64,000 bases of DNA, taken from the NCBI RefSeq assembly GCF_000142805.1, contig NC_013082.1:372001-436000 (forward strand). The letters run 5' to 3'. The notes under the pieces are model-generated. The model was not told the DNA's origin. It did not search any database and worked only from the letters and a program-made list of their open reading frames with translations. A program made the translations under genes and the position numbers. The stretch is from Lachancea thermotolerans CBS 6340. Its lineage: Eukaryota > Ascomycota > Saccharomycetes > Saccharomycetales > Saccharomycetaceae. This document shows positions 38,119 through 47,403 of this stretch, one piece after another (position 1 is the stretch's first letter; each line of letters begins with the position of its first letter).

Positions 38119-39339
38119 ATGGCGGGCTTCAAGTTAAAGGAACTTCTGAAGCATCAGAAGCAAATCGAGAAAGAGGATAAAAAGGAAGCGGTGAAGAAGG
38201 ACCGGAAATCGAAGGAATTGGAGAAATTGAATGATGAACCCGTTGTGGTGAGCCATGAGGATGCCGTGGAAGATCAAAAAGTCGCCACTGCTGACGAGAA
38301 GGTCGCGGACAAGCCTCAGGAGGAGTACCAGAGCCAGGCCTTGTCTAGAAAGGAGAGGAGAAAGTTAAAGAAACAACAGAAGAAGAGCCATCCAACCGAG
38401 GATGAGAACAACGATAGCGAAGAAGAGGAGGAAGGTGAAGGCGATGAGGAGAACTCCAGCAAGCGCTTGCAACTTGACAAGCTCGAAATGAGCGAGCCTG
38501 AAGACGAGGAAGAAGAAGACGAGGAGAACGAGGATCAGGAAGCTCAGAGCGAAGACGAGGAAGAGAAGGATGTGCCTCTGTCTGATGTCGAGTTCGACTC
38601 CGACGCCGACGTTGTTCCTTTCCAGAAAGTCACCGTGAACAACAGCAACGCCATCAAGCACGCGCTGGAGCGCGTCCAACTGCCATGGAAAAAGCACTCT
38701 TTCCAGGAGCACCAGTCCATCACTTCGGAGGGCAACACCGACGAGACGATCAAAGACATCTACGATGACACCCAGAGAGAACTGGCCCTCTACAAGCAGT
38801 CTCTGGATGCTGTTCTTCAAGCAAGACAGAAACTAAAGACGCTGAAGGTGCCCTTCAAGAGGCCTTTGGACTATTTCGCGGAGATGGTCAAGAGCGACGA
38901 GCACATGGACAAGCTGAAGAGCAAGCTCGTGAGCGAGGCCAGCGACCGTAAGGCCAGAGAGGACGCGCGCAAACAGAGACAGCTCAAGAAGTTCGGTAAG
39001 CAGGTGCAAGTGGCCACTCTGCAGAGCCGTCAGAAGGAGAAAAGAGAGACTCTAGAAAAGATCAAGTCGCTCAAGAAGAAGAGAAAGCACAACGAGATCG
39101 ACGACTCCGCGTTCGATGTCGGTATCGAAGAGGCGGCCACTGAAAAGGGCTATGACAAGAGGCAAAAGCCCAATGGCAAGAGGCTGGCGAAAGACGCCAA
39201 GTACGGCAAGGGAGGCATGAAGAGATTCAAGCGTAAGAACGACGCTCAGTCGTCCTCCGATATTACCGGCTTCTCGTCCAACAAGATGAAGGGCAAGCCA
39301 TCGCGTCCCGGTAAAAGCAGACGTGCCAAAAGATTTTAG
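38119..39339 (+). CDS. EBP2: Ebp2, nucleolar rRNA-processing factor
   Basis: The protein has 406 residues (427 in S. cerevisiae). A Lys/Glu N-terminus with coiled coil, a long acidic stretch (about 95-165) and the conserved EBP2 domain follow in order: VQLPWKKHSFQEHQSI-like, LKVPFKRPLDYFAEMVKSDEHMDK and SRQKEKRETLEKIKSLKKKRK. The tail is very basic and ends RRAKRF. Ebp2 is needed for 27S pre-rRNA processing and 60S subunit assembly and works with Brx1 and Rrs1. The PAC/RRPE cluster upstream fits co-regulation with other ribosome-biogenesis genes. Confidence 0.94.
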   Translation: MAGFKLKELLKHQKQIEKEDKKEAVKKDRKSKELEKLNDEPVVVSHEDAVEDQKVATADEKVADKPQEEYQSQALSRKERRKLKKQQKKSHPTEDENNDSEEEEEGEGDEENSSKRLQLDKLEMSEPEDEEEEDEENEDQEAQSEDEEEKDVPLSDVEFDSDADVVPFQKVTVNNSNAIKHALERVQLPWKKHSFQEHQSITSEGNTDETIKDIYDDTQRELALYKQSLDAVLQARQKLKTLKVPFKRPLDYFAEMVKSDEHMDKLKSKLVSEASDRKAREDARKQRQLKKFGKQVQVATLQSRQKEKRETLEKIKSLKKKRKHNEIDDSAFDVGIEEAATEKGYDKRQKPNGKRLAKDAKYGKGGMKRFKRKNDAQSSSDITGFSSNKMKGKPSRPGKSRRAKRF

Positions 39340-39627
39340 ATGCTAGCTGCGCGCGTCGTCTGCTTCGGATAATCTTGCATTGTATAGTAGAATAGAAGTT
39401 AAATCCCGTACCGGTTGGCAGTTGAGCCTCCTGCGTATTCAAGTTTCACTCGCGGGGCTTAAGGTTTCCTTTCCTTTGACAACGAGTATCGTGACATTTC
39501 GTTTAAGTCCAAAAAAAAATGGTTCGCATTGTACGCCCGAACTTAAGCACCGACTTATATTTCAACCAGTGTTTCGTGCTTCGAAAGAGCGTATTGAAGG
39601 TCAATTGGTCACTATAAGCATTGCAAG

Positions 39628-40683
39628 ATGTCAAAAGAAGACAAGAGAAACAAGTTCTTGAGCGTTTTTCCTAAGTTGGTGGATGAACTGAAATCTATCC
39701 TCACTGGGTATGGTATGACGGCGGACGCGGTTCAGTGGTACGAGAACTCGCTGAACTACAACACCCCAGGCGGAAAACTCAACAGAGGTCTGTCCGTGGT
39801 GGACTCTTACGCAATCCTGAAGGGCAAGAAGTCTTACGAAGAGCTCTCTGAGGAGGAGTACTTCAAGCTGGCCACCCTGGGCTGGTGTATTGAGCTTTTG
39901 CAGGCTTACTTCTTGGTTGCCGACGATATGATGGACAAGTCTATCACCAGAAGAGGCCAGCCATGCTGGTACCGCGTGGAAGAGGTCGGAGAGATTGCCA
40001 TTAACGATGCCTTCATGCTGGAGGGTGCTATCTACTGTCTGCTGAAAAACCACTTCAAGCAGGACTCCTACTACGTGGAGCTGCTGGAGCTATTCCACGA
40101 TGTGACTTTCCAGACCGAGCTAGGCCAGCTGCTTGACCTGATCACCGCCCCCGAGGACAACGTCGACCTCGACAAGTTTTCCCTGGACAGACACTCCTTC
40201 ATCGTGCGTTTCAAGACCGCGTACTACTCCTTCTACCTCCCAGTGGCGTTGGCCATGCATGCCGCCGGCATCAGCGACGCGCGCGACCTGAAGCAGGCCC
40301 AGGACGTCTTGATTCCCCTCGGTGAATACTTCCAAATCCAAGACGACTACTTGGACTGCTTTGGCAAGCCCGAGGACATCGGCAAAATCGGCACGGACAT
40401 CCAAGACAACAAGTGTTCGTGGGTCGTTAACACCGCGCTCAAGCTGTGTTCCCCAGAGCAGAGAAAGGTGCTCGACGAGAACTACGGAAGAAAGGACGCC
40501 CAATGTGAGCAGAAATGCAGAAAGATCTTCGAGGACCTCCGCATTGACGAGCGCTACCATGAGTACGAGGAGAAAATCGCCGAGGATCTAAGAGCCCTCA
40601 TCGCCCGCGCTGACGAATCCCGTGGCTTCAAGCGCGATGTTTTGACAGCTTTCTTGGGTAAAGTGTACAAGAGACAGAAATAA
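39628..40683 (+). CDS. ERG20: Farnesyl pyrophosphate synthase
   Basis: The protein has 351 residues (352 in S. cerevisiae). The first Asp-rich motif DDMMD is at 99-103 within [20 protein letters not shown], and the second, DDYLD, at 239-243 within [21 protein letters not shown]. The residues before the first motif (AYFL) are those of a farnesyl-length product site. The C-terminus ends KRQK. The enzyme condenses dimethylallyl or geranyl diphosphate with isopentenyl diphosphate in the cytosol, feeding sterols, dolichol, ubiquinone and prenylation. Codon bias is strong, as for an abundant enzyme. It is YJL167W, followed by QCR8 (YJL166W) as in S. cerevisiae. Confidence 0.98.
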   Translation: MSKEDKRNKFLSVFPKLVDELKSILTGYGMTADAVQWYENSLNYNTPGGKLNRGLSVVDSYAILKGKKSYEELSEEEYFKLATLGWCIELLQAYFLVADDMMDKSITRRGQPCWYRVEEVGEIAINDAFMLEGAIYCLLKNHFKQDSYYVELLELFHDVTFQTELGQLLDLITAPEDNVDLDKFSLDRHSFIVRFKTAYYSFYLPVALAMHAAGISDARDLKQAQDVLIPLGEYFQIQDDYLDCFGKPEDIGKIGTDIQDNKCSWVVNTALKLCSPEQRKVLDENYGRKDAQCEQKCRKIFEDLRIDERYHEYEEKIAEDLRALIARADESRGFKRDVLTAFLGKVYKRQK

Positions 40684-40826
40684 GCGGCGCTCTACACACT
40701 TTCTTTGCACCATCAAAGGTGCTCACGCCAAGCTCCGTGCCAAATCCACCGTAAGCTTCCGTATGCTGCTCTGTACACCAAACAGCCCGTCGATGCTCAA
40801 GTTCCCGACCTCTGCTGGCTCCTTAT

Positions 40827-40831
40827 CCAAT
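40827..40831 (+). promoter_or_regulatory. CCAAT box (HAP complex) before QCR8
   Basis: TATCCAATCAG lies about 145 bp before the QCR8 ATG. The Hap2/3/4/5 complex activates respiratory genes, QCR8 included in S. cerevisiae, through CCAAT. One copy at a plausible distance. Confidence 0.5.
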
Positions 40832-40975
40832 CAGAAGCCCGAATAAATATCACTACATACGTATAAAACTTGCAATGCTTCGTCGGGTATATCGATGGAT
40901 GAAAAAACTAGCCTTTGATGCTAGCTACCCACCACTTGCCATAGATCAGACAAACGAATAGCACGCTAAATTACC

Positions 40976-41260
40976 ATGGGTGGACCAACAGCTAAGACTT
41001 TCTTGGGATGGTGGGGCAGCTTGGGTGGCCCTACCCAGAAGGGTATCACCTCTTATGCGGTGTCGCCTTACGCGCAGAAACCCCTCGCCGGTATTTACCA
41101 CAACGCGGTTTTCAACACCTTCAGAAGAGTCAAGGCTCAGGCCTTGTACTTGGTCATCCCAGCTGGATTGTACTGGATGTGGTGGGTCAACTGCAGAGAC
41201 TACAACGAGTACCTGTACACCAAGGCCGGTAAGGAGGAGCTCGACAGGGTCAACGTCTAA
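40976..41260 (+). CDS. QCR8: Ubiquinol-cytochrome c reductase subunit 8 (complex III)
   Basis: The protein has 94 residues, the same length as S. cerevisiae Qcr8. It contains KTFLGWWGSLGGPTQKGITSY, then SPYAQKPLAGIYHNAVFNTFRR, a single membrane helix (about 52-70, ALYLVIPAGLYWMWW) and a C-terminal EELDRVNV, all matching the family. The protein spans the inner mitochondrial membrane next to cytochrome b and helps bind ubiquinone. No intron is needed. Confidence 0.97.
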   Translation: MGGPTAKTFLGWWGSLGGPTQKGITSYAVSPYAQKPLAGIYHNAVFNTFRRVKAQALYLVIPAGLYWMWWVNCRDYNEYLYTKAGKEELDRVNV

Positions 41261-41668
41261 GCTTCTAGGCAGCTCTGCCTTAATTTATTATCTGAAAGAT
41301 ACAATCCGTCATGGCGCAGCGCGTCCGCTGCAAAGGGTATATACGACACGCACGATCTACTAGTGATGTAGCATTTTTTAAAATTCGTTCAGCACAAGTT
41401 TATGCTTAACTGAGAGAACGCGTTGGCGAGAACACGCTGGCGTGGGATACCTTGCGAGCCATTAGTCCGCTTCTATCGCACCAGGGACCCCACCATAAGC
41501 TGTCATTAGCTCTCAGGAGGTACAAGCCTCTATATAGGGACTTATCCCCTTGGACGAATGGTAGTTTAGTGGAATATATAGAATGGCTCTTCTAATAAGA
41601 CTGACCACCTCATCACGGAGTTACAAGTCTCCCAGGCCATCCTCTCAAACCATTCGAAGAATGTGGAC
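41261..41668. other. QCR8 - NNK1 intergenic region with an overlapping upstream ATG
   Basis: This gap is 408 bp. An ATG at 41661, out of frame with NNK1 and 8 nt before its ATG, opens a 9-codon frame ending at TAA 41688-41690, overlapping the NNK1 start. The stretch GGTAGTTTAGTGG near 41570 looks like a tRNA A box but lacks a B box and stems. Confidence 0.5.
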
Positions 41669-44209
41669 ATGGCCCATACTTATGACCTAAACTATGTTAC
41701 GAACCAAAGACGACAGCTCGACGGCGGGACTCCCGTTTTCCAGAGTCAAAACGACTCAAGTGAAACCTTCAAGAAGAGTTTCGAGGGCACAGATGACAAT
41801 AAAAACAGCCTAGGGGCAGAGCCGAGCCAAGCGGGGTCAGAGGAATCTGAAGGAATCTACTTCAAACCCGACCTAATGCATAAAGAGAACCAGCAACCTC
41901 GACCTCGAGGTGCCCTGATACGTGTGTACTCCGAGAACGAGCGATCAAATTTTAACGAATCCACAGGCGCGCGGCTATATGATGACCTGAGGTATAGACC
42001 GATGCACTACGACGGCAGCGGATCGCCACCCAAGAGCAGCGCTGTTGACATAGTTCCTAAGTCAAAGAGAAGGCATTCATCGTCATGGGATGAAGACCGT
42101 ATGACGGCCTCCTCCCGGCGCTGCCCGATAGACGTTATCGGCGACATGCAGGATGAGTATATTCCTGACCTGGACTTCTCGACTGCGTTTAGCCGGTGGC
42201 AAAGCGATGACAACCTGCACGATCAACTTCTCGGCGAGGTGCAGCCGCAAGGCTTGAGCCGTATGCACTGCTACAACGACTGGGCTGGGTACGAAACGGA
42301 CCTGAGCCGTTCATCGTCAGCGTCCTCTTCATCTATCGTGTTCAGATCCGCGCATGCAAAGGTTGCCCCGATACCCCTGCCGAGAGCCGGGCTGCCCTCT
42401 GCATCGCCAAATAGAGCCGCGCACAATCAAATGAGTAGCGTGTTTGGAGGCCTATCCCATGCTTCACAACTTTCCTATCCTAGAAACAGACCTGTCCCCA
42501 TGCTTAATACAGCGCCAGGCGGCTCGTACAGAAGCCTGAAAAGACGGAAATCCGGGCTAGAGGCCGAATCGCCTTCTTCGCCAGTAGTGGTCACCCCTGG
42601 CACAACCCTGAGCTACGCGTCCTCGAACGATGTCCGATTCACGAACGATGAGTGGAAGAACGTTATCGCCCAGCTGCCTGACAACTTCCTGTCTCTCCCC
42701 TACAGCCAGCGTAAGAGGATCTTGCAGGACAAATTCCCAGATATTAACTATAAATCTATGATGACAATGCTGAAGAGATACTACTTAAACTCAGGCAAGA
42801 GCAGCTCTCAGCTGCAAGACAATAAATCTAGACGCGGCTCGCTTGCTTCCCAATTTCTGAGCTCGTTTACGCCATCTTCGACATTGAAATCAAACGATAA
42901 GGGCAATGTTGTAATGGGTTACACGCTTGGCAAGATAATAGGATTCGGGGCATGGGGCATGATACGAGAATGCTACAAAAATGCCGCTGAGGACGAAGAC
43001 GGTGACAACGTCGCCGTGAAGGCTTTCAAAATTGTCAAATTCAGGAATAACACGTTGGTTAAGGAACAGGTCCTCAAAGAAGTGCATATGTGGTCTAAAT
43101 TGAAGCATCCAAACATCTTGCCACTGATTGATTGGAAGTTGGACGAAGACTACGCAATGTATTGTCTCACCGAGAAGATCAGTGGCGGTACATTGTACGA
43201 CCTTGTCAACTCGTGGGGCGAGGCTAGCCAATCCAAAATAGCTCTTTCGCAAAGACGCAAATTAACAGCCGAGCTCGGCACTCAGATTGTGGAAGCGTTG
43301 AAATTTATGCACGCAAAACGGATCATCCACGGGGATGTCAAGCTTGAAAACTGCTTGCTTGAAGAGCGTGAGCCTGGTAAAGAATGCAGGTGGCATGTCG
43401 TTTTGTGCGATTTTGGAATGAGCTCCGAGTTTGAAGATAGCGCTGAAAGCAACCGCCGTGATGGGGGTGGAAATAAAACTCCCCGCGAGCATGCACACAA
43501 GGGCCAGCTTGCGCCGCTTCGTGACAGACCACTTGTTTTCAGATCAGCTTCCAACTTGACCCTGAAGTCTGGCAAGTTCCACAGATCTTTGAAAGGAGAT
43601 AACATGCCTCATGGAAACCATCCGCTAGGCGTAAGCTCGTTTCCGAGACACTACGGTCCATCCTTAACAAGTGCCAACATTTCGGGTCGATTTCCTGCCA
43701 AAGAAAAAAGCCCCGCTAGCGAAAGTAACCTCCAAGCTCTCACTTTCACTGCTACAAGCACAAACGGTTCCGCAACAACCGACAAAGATGGCGTACCACC
43801 AAAATTGTCCAACGCTACAAATGCACGCGATCCACACAGCCACATTGGGTCTCTTCCATATGCAGCGCCCGAGCTTCTGGAGCCGACTCCGCCGCCATTG
43901 GCACCCTCTGCGGACATCTGGGCGCTAGGTGTGACCCTTTACACGATGTTGCTCGGTAAACTACTTTTCAAGCATGATTATGAACCTCGACTGCGGGCGA
44001 TGATTGCCGCAGCCAAATACGACACCAAATCCCTTGATGAAATTTGTGTGACAGAAGCCAACCCGCCCTGTCCAGAACTATTGAAGGCAGTCAAAGGATG
44101 CCTAATCAAAGACGTGGCCCAGCGTTGGGAGCTCGATGCAATAGAGATTGCGTTAACGCAGTGCGTTAAGACTTCCACACAGCTCGAGGAGGCCACCGTA
44201 CACAAATGA
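41669..44209 (+). CDS. NNK1: Nnk1-type protein kinase
   Basis: The first ATG of the frame, at 41669, gives 846 residues (928 in S. cerevisiae). The N-terminal half (1-410) is Ser-rich and poorly conserved except the segment NDVRFTNDEWKNVIAQLPDNF. The kinase domain starts near 414 (MGYTLGKIIGFGAWGMIRE). It has an HGDVKLEN catalytic loop (about 554) in place of HRDLKPEN, and DFG near 580. The APE motif only comes near 732, so the activation segment holds an insert of about 140 residues. Nnk1 (YKL171W) is a nitrogen-network kinase linked to Gdh2 and TORC1. Lys in VAVKAFK is present, so activity is likely. Order QCR8-NNK1-MRPL38 fits. Confidence 0.9.
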   Translation: MAHTYDLNYVTNQRRQLDGGTPVFQSQNDSSETFKKSFEGTDDNKNSLGAEPSQAGSEESEGIYFKPDLMHKENQQPRPRGALIRVYSENERSNFNESTGARLYDDLRYRPMHYDGSGSPPKSSAVDIVPKSKRRHSSSWDEDRMTASSRRCPIDVIGDMQDEYIPDLDFSTAFSRWQSDDNLHDQLLGEVQPQGLSRMHCYNDWAGYETDLSRSSSASSSSIVFRSAHAKVAPIPLPRAGLPSASPNRAAHNQMSSVFGGLSHASQLSYPRNRPVPMLNTAPGGSYRSLKRRKSGLEAESPSSPVVVTPGTTLSYASSNDVRFTNDEWKNVIAQLPDNFLSLPYSQRKRILQDKFPDINYKSMMTMLKRYYLNSGKSSSQLQDNKSRRGSLASQFLSSFTPSSTLKSNDKGNVVMGYTLGKIIGFGAWGMIRECYKNAAEDEDGDNVAVKAFKIVKFRNNTLVKEQVLKEVHMWSKLKHPNILPLIDWKLDEDYAMYCLTEKISGGTLYDLVNSWGEASQSKIALSQRRKLTAELGTQIVEALKFMHAKRIIHGDVKLENCLLEEREPGKECRWHVVLCDFGMSSEFEDSAESNRRDGGGNKTPREHAHKGQLAPLRDRPLVFRSASNLTLKSGKFHRSLKGDNMPHGNHPLGVSSFPRHYGPSLTSANISGRFPAKEKSPASESNLQALTFTATSTNGSATTDKDGVPPKLSNATNARDPHSHIGSLPYAAPELLEPTPPPLAPSADIWALGVTLYTMLLGKLLFKHDYEPRLRAMIAAAKYDTKSLDEICVTEANPPCPELLKAVKGCLIKDVAQRWELDAIEIALTQCVKTSTQLEEATVHK

Positions 44210-44513
44210 TCACGGACTTAGACGAGATACTAATAACTAATATATGTGCGAAGGGGTGAAAAGCGTGGCCAGCGGCACATAGCCCTTCCTACTCGCTAAT
44301 ATCCTGGGCCGCTCCAGGGCTTGACCTTTTAAAGATGTCACTCTTCACTAAATAAACCCAACTAACGAAATGTATCAATACACGAAGGGCTAGAAAAATT
44401 TGAGATTACCTAGCTAACCATCACTTTTATCTGCGTTGTGCGGACCATCACCTTTTGATATTGTTTAAGTTTCCTGAAACCCCCGCACCAAACCGTGTCA
44501 CCACCTCTCCAAA
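44210..44513. other. NNK1 - MRPL38 intergenic region
   Basis: This gap is 304 bp. No gene was seen. The terminator of NNK1 (TACTAATAACTAATATATG near 44228) and the MRPL38 promoter presumably share it. Confidence 0.4.
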
Positions 44514-44930
44514 ATGATATATCTTAAGTCTATGCTGAAGGTCATCGACAACTCCGGCGCTCAACTGGCTGAGTGCATCAAAGTGCTAAGAAAAGGTTCA
44601 CCCAAATCACCAGGCAAAGTTGGCGACAAGATCGTATGTGTGGTTCAAAAAGCCAGGCCTTTGACACAAAACATTACAGGAACATCCAACAATAACCGTG
44701 TGAAGAAGGGTGATATAGTGCATGCTGTGGTGGTGCGGACAAAGCAAAAGAACACAGTGCGTGCGGATGGGTCTGCCGTAAGCTTTGGCGACAACGCTTG
44801 CGTGCTAATTAACAAGAATAGCGGGGAACCCTTGGGCACGAGAATAATGGCAAACGATGGCTGTGTAAGCAGGGAGCTTAGAGACAAGGGATACAACAAG
44901 ATTTGCTCCTTGGCCAGTCGAGTGATGTGA
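44514..44930 (+). CDS. MRPL38: Mitochondrial ribosomal protein uL14m
   Basis: The protein has 138 residues, identical in length to S. cerevisiae Mrpl38 (YKL170W). It is the L14 fold: [20 protein letters not shown] at the start, then [29 protein letters not shown] and [21 protein letters not shown]. There is no long presequence, as in yeast. It belongs to the large mitochondrial subunit near the inter-subunit bridge. The stop is 82 bp from that of convergent HAL5. Confidence 0.95.
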   Translation: MIYLKSMLKVIDNSGAQLAECIKVLRKGSPKSPGKVGDKIVCVVQKARPLTQNITGTSNNNRVKKGDIVHAVVVRTKQKNTVRADGSAVSFGDNACVLINKNSGEPLGTRIMANDGCVSRELRDKGYNKICSLASRVM

Positions 44931-45012
44931 AGAAAATAACCTATTACAGAAACCTCATGTATATAATTATGGAGCTTATAAAGGCTTTTAGTGAATTTGG
45001 GAAATATAGCCC

Positions 45013-47133
45013 TTATTTCATTGTCTTGTAATTTACGCAACAGCGCGTTCTTTTCATCCAGTTGCTATGCAGTAGCTTTTCTATGCTGGTCCTTTTATCT
45101 GGGTTCCATTGGAACACAGCATACAAACATAGCTTTCTGCAGCGGTTTACCTCTGCATTAACATGCTTGAGCTCCTCGAAAGCAACAAATTCTCTGTTAG
45201 CACGGACTTCCTCGACAAAAGACCTATAAACGGAGTCTTTGTCGACCAACGGGATTTTCCATAAGTAATGGCCTAGCACCATTGTACAGTAAATAACACC
45301 ACAACTCCAGCAGTCTACCAATCTGGGATCATATTCTCTCTCGGCGATAAATTCTTCAGGTGCTACGTATGGCTCTGAGCCAACAGCGCCTGTCTGGAAG
45401 TGGACCTGCTTTTCCCATGCTGTCTGGAATACACAGCTTGTACCAAAATCGCAGATCTTCAACGTGCCATTAGGGCCAAACAGTATGTTTTCAGGCTTCA
45501 AGTCACAATGCGCGATACCGTGATCATGCATGTACTGTACACCATGCAGAAGTTGTTTCATAAAGCAGTCGGCTTCCAGTGGATGCAGTCCCTTCTTTGA
45601 GGTTGAAGACAAAAGACTGTAGAGATCGCCTGAAGGGCAAAACTCTAAAACCTCCACAAATCCGTCGTTGGTTTGCATAAGGTCTAGCATTTTAAGGATA
45701 TTGGGGTGTGCCTTCTGGGTTGAATTACCTCTTTGACTCAGGGAGTGACCAATAATGAACTCGGATGTCAGCCTTGTACCAAACTTTTCTCTGGCTTCAT
45801 CGTTCTTAGGCTTCAATTCTTTAACAGCATAAAACAACTTTTGGCCATTAGAATAGGTTTCATCCAAAGATCTCTCGTCTTCGAGACTTGATATATCGAT
45901 GCAGCAAACCTTTACTACTCCGTACGCACCCTGTCCTATTATGTCCACTGGTTTACCATATTTTTGAAAGAGCGTATAATTTTTCTTAGCCATTGCACCT
46001 TCTACACTGGTCTCTTTGCCACCGCCATCGTGAATTTTTCTGGATATTTTGTTTATCAGGCGCAGTTCTTCGGTTCCAATAGCTGCGTTTGGGTTGACAG
46101 GCTTGGGGACCTTTTTCTGTTGCTCATCTTCAGGCTCACTACTGGAGTCATTTAACTCTTCATCAAGGATTCTACTGAGCCGCTTGCGGAAATCAAAATT
46201 TGCCCTCGGCAGGAGCGAGAGAGCACTCTCAAGCTTTTCATCTTCTTTATGGCCCTTGAAAAACCCTGATAGCGAGAACATGGATTTTCCCTTCCCGTCA
46301 TCGTCATGAGTTTCCAAAACAATTGGTGTTACTTTCAAAGTATGCTCGTGATGACCGTCCTCATATAACTTAAACTTCTCTGTAGAAAGAACGCATTTGC
46401 ATTCGGATTCAAAGTGCTCATCAAGGGGGCTCGCCGTATGGGTAGGGGACCGGGCTCTGTATCGAGAGCTGAGTGACATTGACCTCGAGCGGGATGCTGC
46501 TGATGTTCCGGATTTCTGACGCTGTAGACTCTTAACGCGTCTAACATGGTTTGGATCCCTCGAGAGCTCATTATCAATAGAGCTTTCCTCTTCTAACCTT
46601 TCGGGGTCATATAATTCCCTGTCGCTCCCTTCGGTCCCAGATTCCGCGTTTGGGGATCTTTTGCCAGATGACTTTCTTTGATGATCAGGCTTAGGGACGG
46701 ATCCCTCCTCGCTTATGATGGACTCTTGAGAGCCATTCGAGTTCTCACCACCGTTGGCGGCATTGTTATGCCTTGAAAGAGAGAGCTTGCCAAAGTCGTG
46801 TGATAAAATATGGCCCTTCACTCCCTTTGGGCCTGGCGCATTGTGGGGCCTATAAGCAGGTGCAGGAGACGCTAATGGAGGTGTATCCGCGCCCCTCGCA
46901 GGCAACGCTGCTTCCCTTCTTTTTTCTCCAAGCTCAAGCTCTTTACCCTTAGCAAGTTTCATGAGTTTGTCGCCAGATTTTGGACCACCATGGGCTTCAG
47001 CGGGACCAGTGGTTTTCCTGGAGGGAGAGGTCGACTTGAAAAGCGTCTTTATGGAGTTCGAAAGTGACCTGGACCTCTTTAATTCGCTCTCTCCTGCAGA
47101 ATTTTCACCATGGGATGTTTTGGGCATAGCCAT
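45013..47133 (-). CDS. HAL5: Hal5/Kkq8-type protein kinase of nutrient-transporter stability
   Basis: The protein has 706 residues (Hal5 855, Kkq8 724 in S. cerevisiae, duplicates YJL165C and YKL168C). A Ser-rich N-terminal half contains SRSLSNSIKTLFKSTSPS. The kinase domain runs from about 394 to 700, with IGQGAYGVVKV, FYAVKELK, HGIAHCDLKPENILFG (about 535-550), ICDFGTSCVF and VGSEPYVAPEEF. Hal5-type kinases of the Npr1 group stabilise Trk1/Trk2 potassium and other transporters at the plasma membrane. A single gene here stands for both duplicates. The Kkq8-like length leaves the name a convention. Confidence 0.9.
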   Translation of the reverse strand: MAMPKTSHGENSAGESELKRSRSLSNSIKTLFKSTSPSRKTTGPAEAHGGPKSGDKLMKLAKGKELELGEKRREAALPARGADTPPLASPAPAYRPHNAPGPKGVKGHILSHDFGKLSLSRHNNAANGGENSNGSQESIISEEGSVPKPDHQRKSSGKRSPNAESGTEGSDRELYDPERLEEESSIDNELSRDPNHVRRVKSLQRQKSGTSAASRSRSMSLSSRYRARSPTHTASPLDEHFESECKCVLSTEKFKLYEDGHHEHTLKVTPIVLETHDDDGKGKSMFSLSGFFKGHKEDEKLESALSLLPRANFDFRKRLSRILDEELNDSSSEPEDEQQKKVPKPVNPNAAIGTEELRLINKISRKIHDGGGKETSVEGAMAKKNYTLFQKYGKPVDIIGQGAYGVVKVCCIDISSLEDERSLDETYSNGQKLFYAVKELKPKNDEAREKFGTRLTSEFIIGHSLSQRGNSTQKAHPNILKMLDLMQTNDGFVEVLEFCPSGDLYSLLSSTSKKGLHPLEADCFMKQLLHGVQYMHDHGIAHCDLKPENILFGPNGTLKICDFGTSCVFQTAWEKQVHFQTGAVGSEPYVAPEEFIAEREYDPRLVDCWSCGVIYCTMVLGHYLWKIPLVDKDSVYRSFVEEVRANREFVAFEELKHVNAEVNRCRKLCLYAVFQWNPDKRTSIEKLLHSNWMKRTRCCVNYKTMK

Positions 47134-47403
47134 GTGGGTAAAGCTGAAAGCGGTAGCTGTCCCGGGTACGGGGCGAGCACTAAGTGACCTAAACTACGAG
47201 CCCTTCGACTTTGATCTGAAATGATACCAAACATAATCCCTTTTCCATTTCACTAGCAAATGGCATTTCGCAAAATCATTTACAACGAATGAAACATGGC
47301 AGTTCTTGGCATTCCAAGCAGTGTTGGTGGATAGTGGAGTGTGATAACTTGGTGCTAGTAGCATATTCTTACGGAAACTGGCGCGTGAATTAATAGAGCT
47401 ATG

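Noticed and set aside
41565-41645. tRNA-like A box (GGTAGTTTAGTGG) before NNK1
   Set aside because: No B box (GGTTCRANNCC), no acceptor or T stem; the anticodon-like stem has a mismatch and a wrong loop.
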